64,000 bases of DNA from Methylocaldum szegediense (GCF_949769195.1 NZ_OX458333.1:2728001-2792000), one strand, 5' to 3'; positions 37,397 to 46,335 are shown, numbered from the stretch's first letter. The notes: a model not told the origin generated them from the letters alone. Translations and numbers: made by a program.

Positions 37397-39811
37397 ATGA
37401 ATGACATAACGGTCAACAGCGAGCTTGCAGCACAGTACGCTGCGGCATTGCGGGATTATTTGGCCGGCGTAGAGGGGAACCCTCTGCTGCGGGCCTACCG
37501 GCTGGGACGCAAGGCCATCGCGGAAAACCTCAGTCTTTCCGCTCTGGCTGAAATTCACGAGCAAGTGCTCACGGACTTTTCCGCTGATGCCGCGTCGCTG
37601 GGGGAAGGCGTGGATCTCGAGTTGCAGGCGGAGGAGTTTTTTCGGGAGGCGCTGGCGCCTTTCGAGAGAGCGCCACTCGGCAATGACGAGACTATCGCGC
37701 GACTCAGATTGCTCAACGAGAGTTTGGCACGGACCAATCGGCGCCTGATCGAAATCTGCCGCGAAAAGGATCAGGCCATCGCCGCCTTGAGACAAAGCGA
37801 GGAAACGCTGCGGGGAAGTCATTTAGACCTTGAAAAGCGGTTGAAAACACAAACTTCCGCCCTGGAAGCGACCGGGGCAACCCTGCGCGCCGAAATCGCC
37901 GAACGCAAGCTCACCGAAATCGCCTTGCGGGAAAGCGAAGCCCGCTTCCGGACGATCTTCGAAAAGGCCGGTATAGGCATCGCGCTCCTGGACAGGGAGG
38001 GGCGTATCCGGGAGTGCAATTTCGCCCTCCAGGAAATGCTGGGTTTTAGCGCCAAGGAACTGCACGGTAAGGTGATCTTCGACTTAAGCTTCCCGGAGGA
38101 TTACCAGATCAGCGTTGAGCGGTTCAAGGGGCTGATCGAAGGGCAGTACAAACATTACAGCCTGGACAAACGCTTCATCCGCAAAAACGGGACAACGGTC
38201 TGGGTCCGCAAGATCGTTTCCGGGATCTACGGTTTCAGAGGCGAACTCCAGTTCGCCGTTGACATGATCGAGGACATCACCGAAAGCAAAGTCGCGGAAG
38301 AGTCTTTGCGAGAAAGCGAAGCCAGGTTCCGCCAGATCGCTGATATGACCCGCGAATGGATCTGGGAACAGGACGCCAACGGCTGCTATACCTACTCCAG
38401 CGAAGCGGTGAAAGACATACTCGGCTACGATGTCGAGGAAATCATCGGAAAGCCCTATTACGATCTCTTTTTCCCGGAAGACAGGGAACGCTGCGCGGCA
38501 CTGGCGCCGAGACTGATCGCTCGCGAACAGCCTTTTTTTCGCCTGGTCAACCGCTATCGGAGCAAGGACGGCCGCGAAGTGTTCACCGAGTCCACCGGCA
38601 TCCCGCTCTCCGATCGCCGGGGTAGCTTACTCAAGTGGCGTGGGGTGGATCACGACATCACCGAACGCAAACGCTTCGAAGATGCCCTGAGACTTCGGGA
38701 TAGGGCGATCGAAGCATCCAGCGTGGGCATCATCATCACCGATCCTCATCAGCCAGGAAACCCCATCATCTATGCCAATCCCGCTTTCATCCAAATGACA
38801 GGCCGCAGCCGCGACGAAGTGATCGGCTGGAATCCTCGCTTTCTGCAAGGACCGGACACCGATCCGAAAGCGGTGGAGGAAATTCGGAAGGCGATTCGGG
38901 AAGAGCGCGATTGCCACTTGACGCTGAAGAATTACCGTAAGGACGGCACACCGTTTTGGAACGAGCTCATCATCTCTCCGGTGAGAGACGAACATGGGCG
39001 GGTAACGCATTTCATCGGCACCCAAACCGACGTCACTGCATTGCGGCGCATCGAGGAAGAACGCCACGAAATGGAGATCGCGATGCAGCTCCAGCTGTCC
39101 CTCTTGCCGGAGGCTCCGCTGCACCTACCCGGCGCTTTGATCGCGGGATATTGTCTGCCCGCCGCCCATGTCGGCGGTGATTATTTTGACTACTTCAATA
39201 CCGAGGAAGGTGTCGACGTGGTGATCGCCGATGTGTCGGGACACTCGGTGGGCGCCGCGCTGATCATGGCCGAGACCCGAAGCATCCTAAAGCTGGGAAC
39301 CCACTGGATGACCAAAGGCCAAGCACGGTTACGTCACGGCGCCAGAAAAACGCTGGCGGCTTTGAACGACCTTCTGTTCGAGGATTTGAACCGCGCCAAC
39401 TTCTTCATCTCCATGTTTTATCTGAGCTATGATGCCAGTACCCGCCGTATCCGATACGCGAACGCGGGGCACAATCGGCCGCTGCTGGTGCGCAAAGGCA
39501 CCCGGAATTGCATGGAATTGGACGCCGACGGGCTCATCCTGGGCGTTCAAAAGGGCGTGGATTTTGAAGAAAAAACGCTCGCCCTGAACGAGGGCGATAC
39601 CGTGCTTCTCTATACCGACGGGGTTACCGAAGCCAGGAACGATCAAGGAGAATTTTTCGGCGAAGCCCGCCTCTGCGACCTGGTAGTCGAACACGCTCAA
39701 GCGTCCCCTCAAGAGCTCATCCAGATCATCGTCGACGAACTCGGAAACTTTTGCCGCGGTCGCCCCTTCGACGACGACATCTCCCTTGTGGTGCTGAAAG
39801 TGCTTCATTGA
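37397..39811 (+). CDS. RsbU-type N-domain / PAS-PAS-LOV-like / PP2C phosphatase
   Basis: An 804-residue signalling phosphatase. Residues 1-95 are helical and resemble the RsbT-binding N-domain of RsbU. A coiled coil follows to about 180. PAS1 (about 185-310) and PAS2 (about 315-430) come next. The third PAS (about 435-560) is LOV-like: NPRFLQGPDTDPKAVEEI and NYRKDGTPFWNEL, but Pro480 stands where LOV photoreceptors have the flavin-binding cysteine (N-C-R-F-L-Q). The C-terminal PP2C/SpoIIE domain has GGDYFDYF, IADVSGHSVGAALIM and DDDISLVVL. Likely dephosphorylates a STAS anti-anti-sigma partner, not found here. Start at 37397 avoids a 37-residue upstream extension. Confidence 0.85.
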   Translation: MNDITVNSELAAQYAAALRDYLAGVEGNPLLRAYRLGRKAIAENLSLSALAEIHEQVLTDFSADAASLGEGVDLELQAEEFFREALAPFERAPLGNDETIARLRLLNESLARTNRRLIEICREKDQAIAALRQSEETLRGSHLDLEKRLKTQTSALEATGATLRAEIAERKLTEIALRESEARFRTIFEKAGIGIALLDREGRIRECNFALQEMLGFSAKELHGKVIFDLSFPEDYQISVERFKGLIEGQYKHYSLDKRFIRKNGTTVWVRKIVSGIYGFRGELQFAVDMIEDITESKVAEESLRESEARFRQIADMTREWIWEQDANGCYTYSSEAVKDILGYDVEEIIGKPYYDLFFPEDRERCAALAPRLIAREQPFFRLVNRYRSKDGREVFTESTGIPLSDRRGSLLKWRGVDHDITERKRFEDALRLRDRAIEASSVGIIITDPHQPGNPIIYANPAFIQMTGRSRDEVIGWNPRFLQGPDTDPKAVEEIRKAIREERDCHLTLKNYRKDGTPFWNELIISPVRDEHGRVTHFIGTQTDVTALRRIEEERHEMEIAMQLQLSLLPEAPLHLPGALIAGYCLPAAHVGGDYFDYFNTEEGVDVVIADVSGHSVGAALIMAETRSILKLGTHWMTKGQARLRHGARKTLAALNDLLFEDLNRANFFISMFYLSYDASTRRIRYANAGHNRPLLVRKGTRNCMELDADGLILGVQKGVDFEEKTLALNEGDTVLLYTDGVTEARNDQGEFFGEARLCDLVVEHAQASPQELIQIIVDELGNFCRGRPFDDDISLVVLKVLH

Positions 39812-39860
39812 CCCGGCCTATCAATATCGGCCGGCTTAATCCGGGCATGGGACGCCTCGA

Positions 39861-39951
39861 CGCGGTAACAAGCCGCATGAGCCCAGGCTGGACGTGTGCC
39901 GGCCTGGGCGGCAGCCCGTAAATTCCAGGAGGGTATTTACGGGCCTGATTA
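39861..39951 (-). repeat. Structured ~92-bp interspersed repeat, copy 2 (inverted)
   Basis: Read on the minus strand it gives TAATCAGGCCCGTAAATACC and the same two hairpins as the copy at 35312-35405, including a compensated palindrome CCCGTAAAT...ATTTACGGG. It sits between the phosphatase gene and pmoC, ending about 70 bp before the pmoC start. Confidence 0.8.
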
Positions 39952-40023
39952 ATCAAGTTCGGGAGTGTTTTTCAAACGCCGGGGTCCAAGTTAAGAACTT
40001 TCGAACCGCCGAACGGTGGGCTC

Positions 40024-40935
40024 GTGACGACATCGAAACAAACCGAAACCTTGGCCACCCCGAACGAACCACCTTTGTTCAGTTGGAGTCGACTGGCCAT
40101 CGTGTTGGCAGGCTATACGAGCGTATACCTAGCGGCTCGCTGGTACGAAGGCGCTTACGCGTGGTCGACTGGGCTGGACGCTTTCTCTCCGGAGTTTGAG
40201 ACCTATTGGATGAATCTCTTCTACGTGGAAATCGTGGTGGAAACGCTCGTGGCCGCAGGTCTGTGGGGATGGCTGTGGCGTAGTCGCGATCGAAATCTGG
40301 AGCGATACTGGGCCCATTTCATCAAGACCGAAACGGCATTGTCCAGGGCGAAAGATAACACCCTACCGGAAATGCCCTGGAAGACCCGCGATCGCGGCCT
40401 AGTGTCCTTGTCCCCGCGCGAGGAACTGCGCCGCAACCTGACGCACCTCATCTGGCTGGCCGCCTACGGATGGGCATTCTATTGGGGAACAAGCTTCTTC
40501 ACCGAACAAGATGCGACCTGGCACCAGACGGTGGTGCGCGATACCGACTTCACACCGAATCACATCATCGTGTTCTATATGAGCTATCCCGTGTACATCA
40601 TCACGGGCTGGGGGGCTTTTTTATACGCCAAGACGCGCCTGCCTTATTTCGCCAAAGGGTTGTCCGTACCCTACCTCTTTTCCGTGGTCGGCCCGTTCAC
40701 GCTGCTGCCCAACGTCGGTTACAACGAATGGGGCCACACCTTCTGGTTCATGGAGGAGATTTTCGTTGCGCCGCTGCATTACGGCTTCGTCATTTTCGCC
40801 TGGTTCGCGCTGTCGATCTGCGGTGTCCTACTACAGGTATTTGACAGCTTCTTGTATTTGATCGAGAAGGATCTGTCGTCTGAAATGGACTCCCAAGAAC
40901 CGGGCTACGAAAGCCATGATCGCACGACGATCTGA
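40024..40935 (+). CDS. pmoC: Particulate methane monooxygenase subunit C (orphan PmoC)
   Basis: A 303-residue membrane protein of the PmoC/AmoC family, part of the copper enzyme that oxidises methane (or ammonia). The copper ligands are kept: Asp163, His167 and His180 (EQDATWHQ...FTPNH), and Asn234, His238 and His252 (NEWGHTFWFMEE...APLHYGF). No pmoB or pmoA follows, so it is an orphan copy. Between residues 92 and 127 there is an extra ~34-residue segment relative to the canonical protein as I recall it. It is bordered by a repeated octapeptide (WRSRDRNL at 85-92, WKTRDRGL at 119-126). Start GTG at 40024, matched by alignment of the N-terminus. Confidence 0.92.
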   Translation: MTTSKQTETLATPNEPPLFSWSRLAIVLAGYTSVYLAARWYEGAYAWSTGLDAFSPEFETYWMNLFYVEIVVETLVAAGLWGWLWRSRDRNLERYWAHFIKTETALSRAKDNTLPEMPWKTRDRGLVSLSPREELRRNLTHLIWLAAYGWAFYWGTSFFTEQDATWHQTVVRDTDFTPNHIIVFYMSYPVYIITGWGAFLYAKTRLPYFAKGLSVPYLFSVVGPFTLLPNVGYNEWGHTFWFMEEIFVAPLHYGFVIFAWFALSICGVLLQVFDSFLYLIEKDLSSEMDSQEPGYESHDRTTI

Positions 40936-41178
40936 AAATGAGTTGTGCCGGGGACGAAGATCGCAACTCATAAAGCATCTCGGTCGCTCCGCCTTAGAGC
41001 CGACTCAAACCTTCGAGCCGGCTAAGCTCAATCGACGATCACCAACCCTTCAGGGGCGAAGAGGAACCGCTTCGGTCGCGCGTCCTTGTCGTCGACGGGC
41101 GCAACGACCCGCCTGTATTCAGCTCATATCTCGCTTCATCGAGGCTCTTCCGGAATTGCGGCGGGAAGACATCGGCGT

Positions 41179-42510
41179 CTAAAACGCCGACAGCCGGCGC
41201 ATTCTCCAGGGTAGCACCTTGACGACCTGTGCATACCGGCGGGTTACGATTTCGACGACCCCGCCGCGCACGGCGACCAGATAACGATGCAGCCTCAACG
41301 CTTCCGTCCTCATGCTGAGCGGCAGGGCCGCCGTTTCGGCGGCGCAGCTGTCCAACCACTCGATTCCGGCACCCAGTAGGTTGGCATTGTCGTGCAGGCG
41401 ATGAATCCCCTCGAGGTCCAGCAAGAAACCCGGACCGCAGCGGGCATAGGGCGGACTCTCGTCGTACGCCATCTTGAACCCGAAACAGCCGGGCGGCGCG
41501 ACGAAGGCACTGCGCGCCGCGACCAGTCTGTCGTCAACCCGGAGGGTGAGTAGCGAAAGCCGATTGCGCCGATACGCTTCTTTGAGAACGGACTTGGCGA
41601 TCGCCGCGCCCTCTGGCGTAGACGCCATAGAGGTGCCGAGCTTGCCTTTCCATTGGCTGGATTCCAGGGCGATGAATTCGTCGATCAACCGGTCGATATC
41701 CTCGCATTCGTCGACATCGGCGACCCGCACCGGTCCCAGCTCCTCGAGCAGGCGGCGCAGGCGCCTCAGATGCCGGCGGCGCTTGCCCGACAGCACGCGC
41801 GCCAAATACGTTTCGGCATCCGATTGTCGGCGGTAGAGGTGAGATTCGTGGATTTCAAGCGCATGGCACAACCGCGGGTCCCCCGCGAACCAACGCTCGA
41901 CCGCGTCGACGATCATGCTGCCGTCGGGAAGGTCGTCGAGGATAAGAATTTTCGGGGCATACCGCCGACTCACCAGCCAGTTGCCCAGCACCGCGAGCGT
42001 GTTGCCGACCGCTCCAGCGCGGAGCAGCGGCGTGCGACGCAGCGTCCAAGAAAACGTATCCCGCCACGGGCACAGGCAACTCAGCGGACACAGGGGATGA
42101 AGGCGTTTCTGCTCGAACGGGAAAAAACCGATCAGAGTATCGGGCGTCCCCGAGCCGTCGTCATCGGTCCCGTGGACCAATAGGAAACACAATCGCCGAT
42201 TCTTTTGCGAGACGTTGAGCAAGGGCAAAAAATACCAGGGCTCGTAGAACGGGTTGGGATGAGCGGTTTTCTCCGCCAGTTCCTCGATGGCTTCGCGGTA
42301 ATGTTCGATATCCTCGATGGTGTCGAGAACGGTGACCGAACCGCGGCACATATCGCCGAGCGATGATGGGTCGAAGCGGGCGACGCTGGGACCGGCTTGG
42401 GCCGGCCCCGTCTTCATCTCAGCCAATCGCTGCCTCGATGCCGGCTCCCGATCGTTTCCTCGCGGGGCATGATCGCCCACGAAAGCCCCGCTTTCAGGCT
42501 GCCTTTTCAT
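41179..42510 (-). CDS. CelD/BcsL-like GNAT acetyltransferase
   Basis: A 443-residue protein of the CelD/BcsL group, two tandem GNAT domains often linked to polysaccharide synthesis. HPNPFYEPWYFLPLL near 86 and RHLRRLRRLLEELGPV near 250 are typical. LITLRVDDRLVAARSAF-like strands near 320-335 give the acetyl-CoA site. ALESSQWKGKLGTSM is a further family block. It may acetylate a cell-surface polymer. No cellulose or exopolysaccharide genes are adjacent. The first 60 residues are poorly conserved and the start is uncertain. Confidence 0.75.
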   Translation of the reverse strand: MKRQPESGAFVGDHAPRGNDREPASRQRLAEMKTGPAQAGPSVARFDPSSLGDMCRGSVTVLDTIEDIEHYREAIEELAEKTAHPNPFYEPWYFLPLLNVSQKNRRLCFLLVHGTDDDGSGTPDTLIGFFPFEQKRLHPLCPLSCLCPWRDTFSWTLRRTPLLRAGAVGNTLAVLGNWLVSRRYAPKILILDDLPDGSMIVDAVERWFAGDPRLCHALEIHESHLYRRQSDAETYLARVLSGKRRRHLRRLRRLLEELGPVRVADVDECEDIDRLIDEFIALESSQWKGKLGTSMASTPEGAAIAKSVLKEAYRRNRLSLLTLRVDDRLVAARSAFVAPPGCFGFKMAYDESPPYARCGPGFLLDLEGIHRLHDNANLLGAGIEWLDSCAAETAALPLSMRTEALRLHRYLVAVRGGVVEIVTRRYAQVVKVLPWRMRRLSAF

Positions 42511-42842
42511 AAGTCGAGGGAGATCGCAGGGTGCTCAATGGCGCGAGAGTCGCGAACGCGCGATGAGAAACACAGAATCGTGCCGCCTTCCCCACCGCGT
42601 AAGGGCCATTCTCCTATCGTCGCTGGACGGGCCCGCTTTATCGGATGGAGAGATCGGTCTCGCTTGCGGTCGGGCGCACCCGACCCGGCAACGGAAATGG
42701 ATGATGACTCGTTCATGGAATCCCTTCCCAAACAACGTGAAGAAGAGCAGTCTACAAACCTGCTGTCCCTGGTTTCCAATCATGGTATCCAGGTCAATTG
42801 CCGTCAAGAGACGATCCGCAAAGATCATCGAGGTACCAAACC
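42511..42842. other. Intergenic region before the cyclase lipoprotein gene
   Basis: About 330 bp between divergent genes. Several frames cross it on both strands but none has a recognisable domain or ribosome site. It presumably holds the promoters of the flanking divergent genes; none can be placed by eye. Confidence 0.4.
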
Positions 42843-43691
42843 ATGCGCGATACCCTTCGATTCCCATTCATCTGGACTACCCTCCTTGCGAAGCGCCTGA
42901 CCATACCGGCGTTTCTGCTGGTCTTGGCGAGCTGTGCGTCACCGAACGGACTGTGGTCTTCCGGCCGCTGGGTGGACCTCACCCATTCGTTCTCTGATAA
43001 GACGGTGTACTGGCCGACGTCGCTACCCTTCCATCTGGAACCCGTGTTCGTCGGCACGACCGAGAAAGGCTTTCATTACGAAGCCTATCAGTTCCAGGCG
43101 GCGGAGCACGGCGGAACGCATCTGGACGCCCCGAGCCATTTTTTCGAACGCGGCCTCCCGGTTGACTGGGTTCCGCTCGAGCGGCTAACCGGTCCCGCCG
43201 TGCTCGTCGATGTCTCGTCCAAGGCCACCACAAATCCCGATTACCAAGTGAGCCGCGACGATTTCGCCGCCTGGGAAAAAGACCACGGACGGATACCCGA
43301 ACAGGCGATCGTGTTGTTGCGTACGGGATACGATCGGTTTTGGCCGGACCCCCTTCGGTATCTGGGTACGGCCGAGCGAGGCGAGGCGGCGGTAGCGAAA
43401 CTCCGTTTCCCGGGTCTCGCTCCCGACGCCGCGCGCTGGCTGGCGGAACAGCGCCGCGTCAAAGCGGTCGGATTGGATACCGCAAGCATCGATTACGGTC
43501 GGTCGACGCATTTTGAGACCCACCGGATACTCGCGGAGAAAGGCATTCCAATCTTCGAAAACCTTGCCCGGCTGGGCGAATTGCCGGCGACCGGAGCCGC
43601 GGTGGTAGCCTTGCCGATGAAGATCGAAGGTGGCAGCGGCGCGCCGCTCCGGATCATCGCATGGATACCCAAACAAGGAGACGAACGATGA
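42843..43691 (+). CDS. Cyclase-family (PF04199) lipoprotein
   Basis: A 282-residue protein of the cyclase/kynurenine-formamidase-like family, here exported as a lipoprotein (LLVLASC, Cys31). The metal-binding motif is canonical: HGGTHLDAPSHF. GRIPEQAIVLLRTGYDRFW and VGLDTASIDYGRSTHFETH continue the family pattern. Likely a metal-dependent hydrolase in the periplasm; substrate unknown. Its stop overlaps the start of the acyl-CoA dehydrogenase gene (ATGATG), so the two are an operon. Start at 42843 chosen for the signal peptide. Confidence 0.85.
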   Translation: MRDTLRFPFIWTTLLAKRLTIPAFLLVLASCASPNGLWSSGRWVDLTHSFSDKTVYWPTSLPFHLEPVFVGTTEKGFHYEAYQFQAAEHGGTHLDAPSHFFERGLPVDWVPLERLTGPAVLVDVSSKATTNPDYQVSRDDFAAWEKDHGRIPEQAIVLLRTGYDRFWPDPLRYLGTAERGEAAVAKLRFPGLAPDAARWLAEQRRVKAVGLDTASIDYGRSTHFETHRILAEKGIPIFENLARLGELPATGAAVVALPMKIEGGSGAPLRIIAWIPKQGDER

Positions 43692-45160
43692 TGCTTGAAC
43701 CCGTCCGTTCACCGGCAGCGTTCCTGAATCTGATGCTCGGTCCTCGTCCGGAGGCGACGTTCCTCCGGGATTATGCGTCCTGGTGGGAAACGGAAGGCCG
43801 GCCGATCTCGGATGCGGTCGACAGAGCAGGAACCCCGTGGCTGCGCATGTTCGATGAATTCGGCAACCGTATCGACGAGATGCTCTATCCGCCCGACTAT
43901 CGGCGGATGCTCGAACATGGCTACCGGGCGGGTGCGGTTTGGCAGGCTTTCGAAGAACGATCGATGCTGCCGGCTTATGAACTGGGCTATATCACGGCTT
44001 TCCACGATCCGGGCCTGTATTGCCCTTATACGGTTTCGCTCTCGACAGCGGCAGTGCTCGAAAAATACGGTGATTCGACCTTGAGAGAACGCTTCTTGCC
44101 GCTGCTCCTGCGCCAGGATGATGCCGTCTGGCAGGGAGCGACCTGGATGACGGAGATTGGGGGCGGCTCGGATTTAGGTGCGGCGGTCGCGACCATCGCG
44201 AAACCCGCCGGAGACCGATGGCGGCTGACCGGCGACAAATATTTCGCGAGCAATGTCGGAGCCGAGCTCGCGGTCGTGGCGGCGCGGCCCGAGGGGGCAC
44301 CATCCGGCGTTCGAGGGCTGGCGCTGTTCCTGCTGCCCCGCCGCCGCGAGGACGGGAGTCTCAATTATTTCATCCGGCGGCTCAAGGACAAGATCGGCAC
44401 GCGTTCGGTTCCGACCGGCGAAGTGGAGCTGAGGGACAGCGAGGGTTTTCTGCTCGGCAAGGCTGAATGGGGCATTTACCTGATCCTGGAAGCGCTCAAT
44501 ATCTCCCGAGTGGCGAACGCCATTGCCGGCGCAGCCTTGGTCCAGCGTGCGCTGTGCGATGCCCTGCGCTATGCGGAAAACCGGCGCGCGTTCGGCAAGC
44601 CCGTCGTCGAACATCCGCTGCTGCGTCGGCAATTCGAACGGTGCTGGACGGACCTACAAGCGGCCTTCGCCCTCGCCTGGGAGTCAGTGGAACGCTTGAA
44701 CGAGGTCTGGCGGGAAACGCCGCCTTATTCCGAACGCTACCATCTGTTTCGCCTCATGGCGCATCTCGCCAAATACTGGACGGCCGAATTGGCAGTCCAA
44801 ACCGCCCGCTGGGCAATGGAGGTTCACGGCGGAATCGGCACCTTGGCCGAACAGCGGGTGGAACGCTGGCTTCGGGAAGCAATGATCCTGCTGATCTGGG
44901 AAGGCACCTCGCACCGCCAGATTCTGGACGGCATCGAGGTGATGGAACGTAAAGCCGCTCATCGACTGCTTTTCGACCGGCTCTCGCCGCTAACCGAGCC
45001 CAAGGAGCGGAAAGCGATGCTCGCCCGCGTCGAAGCGCTGCTGGCGCGGCCGCAAGCCGAGCGGGAAGCTTTGGCGGAAGAGCTGTTTTGCGATCTGGCC
45101 ATGTTCACCGCCAAAGCGTTGTCGCGGAAACATTCGAACCAAACGCCCGACAGCCGTTAA
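43688..45160 (+). CDS. Acyl-CoA dehydrogenase family protein
   Basis: A 490-residue FAD flavoprotein. GATWMTEIGGGSDLGA and GDKYFASN are the flavin- and substrate-binding loops. YAENRRAFGKPVVEHPLLRRQF and VHGGIGTLAEQRVERWLREAM with IWEGTSHRQILDGI complete the family pattern. The long N-terminal domain and these motifs recall the AidB-like or very long-chain branch. It may oxidise an acyl-CoA, but a non-canonical role as in AidB is possible. Ribosome site AAGGAGACGA; translationally coupled to the cyclase lipoprotein gene. Confidence 0.85.
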   Translation: MMLEPVRSPAAFLNLMLGPRPEATFLRDYASWWETEGRPISDAVDRAGTPWLRMFDEFGNRIDEMLYPPDYRRMLEHGYRAGAVWQAFEERSMLPAYELGYITAFHDPGLYCPYTVSLSTAAVLEKYGDSTLRERFLPLLLRQDDAVWQGATWMTEIGGGSDLGAAVATIAKPAGDRWRLTGDKYFASNVGAELAVVAARPEGAPSGVRGLALFLLPRRREDGSLNYFIRRLKDKIGTRSVPTGEVELRDSEGFLLGKAEWGIYLILEALNISRVANAIAGAALVQRALCDALRYAENRRAFGKPVVEHPLLRRQFERCWTDLQAAFALAWESVERLNEVWRETPPYSERYHLFRLMAHLAKYWTAELAVQTARWAMEVHGGIGTLAEQRVERWLREAMILLIWEGTSHRQILDGIEVMERKAAHRLLFDRLSPLTEPKERKAMLARVEALLARPQAEREALAEELFCDLAMFTAKALSRKHSNQTPDSR

Positions 45161-45467
45161 GTGCTCGCGTCCGTCCTTTCGATCCCGGCAGGATTGCGTC
45201 AAATCACGCGATCGCCCCAAAACAGGCATTCACTATGCGCGATATGCCATACCGTCTTGAGTGATTTCGCCCAGATTAGCCGGTTTCTCCTTGCGCGTAA
45301 GCCAGCCCACACGGGGCTTTCGGGCATTGGCATTGAATGTGCCTCAGCGACCGTTGCCGGTACGACATCCACCGGTAGGGTGCGGCGCGCGAAGGCCGGC
45401 AGCTCTCTGCCGACGCCTTCTTACGGCCACCCCCGTTCTCAATGATCGATTCAAGAGAGATCTCGAA
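45161..45467. other. Intergenic region before the exported protein gene
   Basis: About 305 bp. A short palindrome GCCGGCAG-CTCT-CTGCCGAC lies at about 45395-45415; it could be a hairpin but has no T-run. The next gene has a possible ribosome site (AGAGAGATCTCGAA). No gene recognised. Confidence 0.4.
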
Positions 45468-46157
45468 ATGAGGAACGAAAATAGAAATCCTAAAGTCATC
45501 GTTTTCGCAGGCGCCGTCGCGCTCGTCACCACGCTCCCGCAAACCGGCAGCGCGCACGAATCCCGTTACCTGTGCGGCAACGCGGATGGCGTGGACATCA
45601 CCGACTGCAACGGGGTTCCGAGCACTTTCAAGATCACCACGGGCTTCGTCAACGAGCCAGCCTGGACGGGTGAAGTCAACGGCATCAATCTGACCCTCTC
45701 GTTCCACCCCGATGCGGCTCACGATACGGCCAAAACGGAACCCGTCAATACCGGTGCCGGCGACGAGGTCAAGCTCACTACGGCGAAGGTGCAGTACTAC
45801 GATGAGAAGAACGGCAAGCTGGTCCTGAAAAGACAGAAAAGCATCTATCCAACGGCACAAAACGAACCCGATGCGGCCGGCAACGTGAAACAGAAACACG
45901 GGACGCCCAATGTTTACAACATTTATTTCCGGCCCAACAAAGCGGGAATCTACGGGTTCCACATCGCCGGAACCCTTAAACACAAGACCAGCGTGGACGC
46001 CGATGGCAATCCCACAACGGAACATATCGTGACGCAGCAGTTCGACCAGACCTTCATCTGCGGACCTTTGGGCACCAAGGATACGCAGAACACACCGCCG
46101 TCGAAGTTCAATTGCGTACAGGATGCGCTCGTCTTTCCAACCGGCGCTAATCATTGA
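45468..46157 (+). CDS. Exported hypothetical protein
   Basis: A 229-residue secreted protein: signal peptide VIVFAGAVALVTTLPQTGSA with cleavage before HESRYLC. The mature part is beta-rich, with a Cys near the start (CGNADGVDITDC) and near the end (FICGPLG, FNCVQD), suggesting disulfides. It resembles small periplasmic proteins of unknown function in methanotrophs and related bacteria. No named family recognised. DsbB is encoded elsewhere in the window. Confidence 0.65.
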   Translation: MRNENRNPKVIVFAGAVALVTTLPQTGSAHESRYLCGNADGVDITDCNGVPSTFKITTGFVNEPAWTGEVNGINLTLSFHPDAAHDTAKTEPVNTGAGDEVKLTTAKVQYYDEKNGKLVLKRQKSIYPTAQNEPDAAGNVKQKHGTPNVYNIYFRPNKAGIYGFHIAGTLKHKTSVDADGNPTTEHIVTQQFDQTFICGPLGTKDTQNTPPSKFNCVQDALVFPTGANH

Positions 46158-46189
46158 GGAGTGCTGGCAAAAAAGCCGTATTCCAGATT

Positions 46190-46335
46190 GCGTTCGATGA
46201 GACATTCGTGTGGGGCGGTCCCAGGACTCCTCTTGGTAGATCCTTCGACTGAGCTTGGGTAGGCCCTTCGGCTGACTCAGGACAAGCTTGGCGTACCCAC
46301 CCATTCGGGGTTGTCCGAAGGGTTATGGCGCGCCG
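46190..46335. repeat. Intergenic CCTTCGAC-type repeat
   Basis: Contains GATCCTTCGACTGAGCTT, CCCTTCGGCTGACTCAGGACAAGC and GGTTGTCCGAAGGGTT. These are partial inverted and direct copies of the CCTTCGAC(A)AGCTCAGGAC motif that many proteobacterial genomes carry as an intergenic palindromic repeat. It lies between convergent genes (the exported protein and the aldehyde dehydrogenase). Confidence 0.55.

Noticed and set aside
38780-39060. Calling the phosphatase a blue-light LOV photoreceptor
   Set aside because: The adduct-forming cysteine position is proline, so classical LOV photochemistry is not supported.
41653-42183. 176-codon plus-strand frame antisense to the CelD-like gene
   Set aside because: Shadow frame with no family features.
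42563-42997. Plus-strand 144-codon frame before the cyclase lipoprotein
   Set aside because: Overlaps the lipoprotein gene in another phase, no domain.
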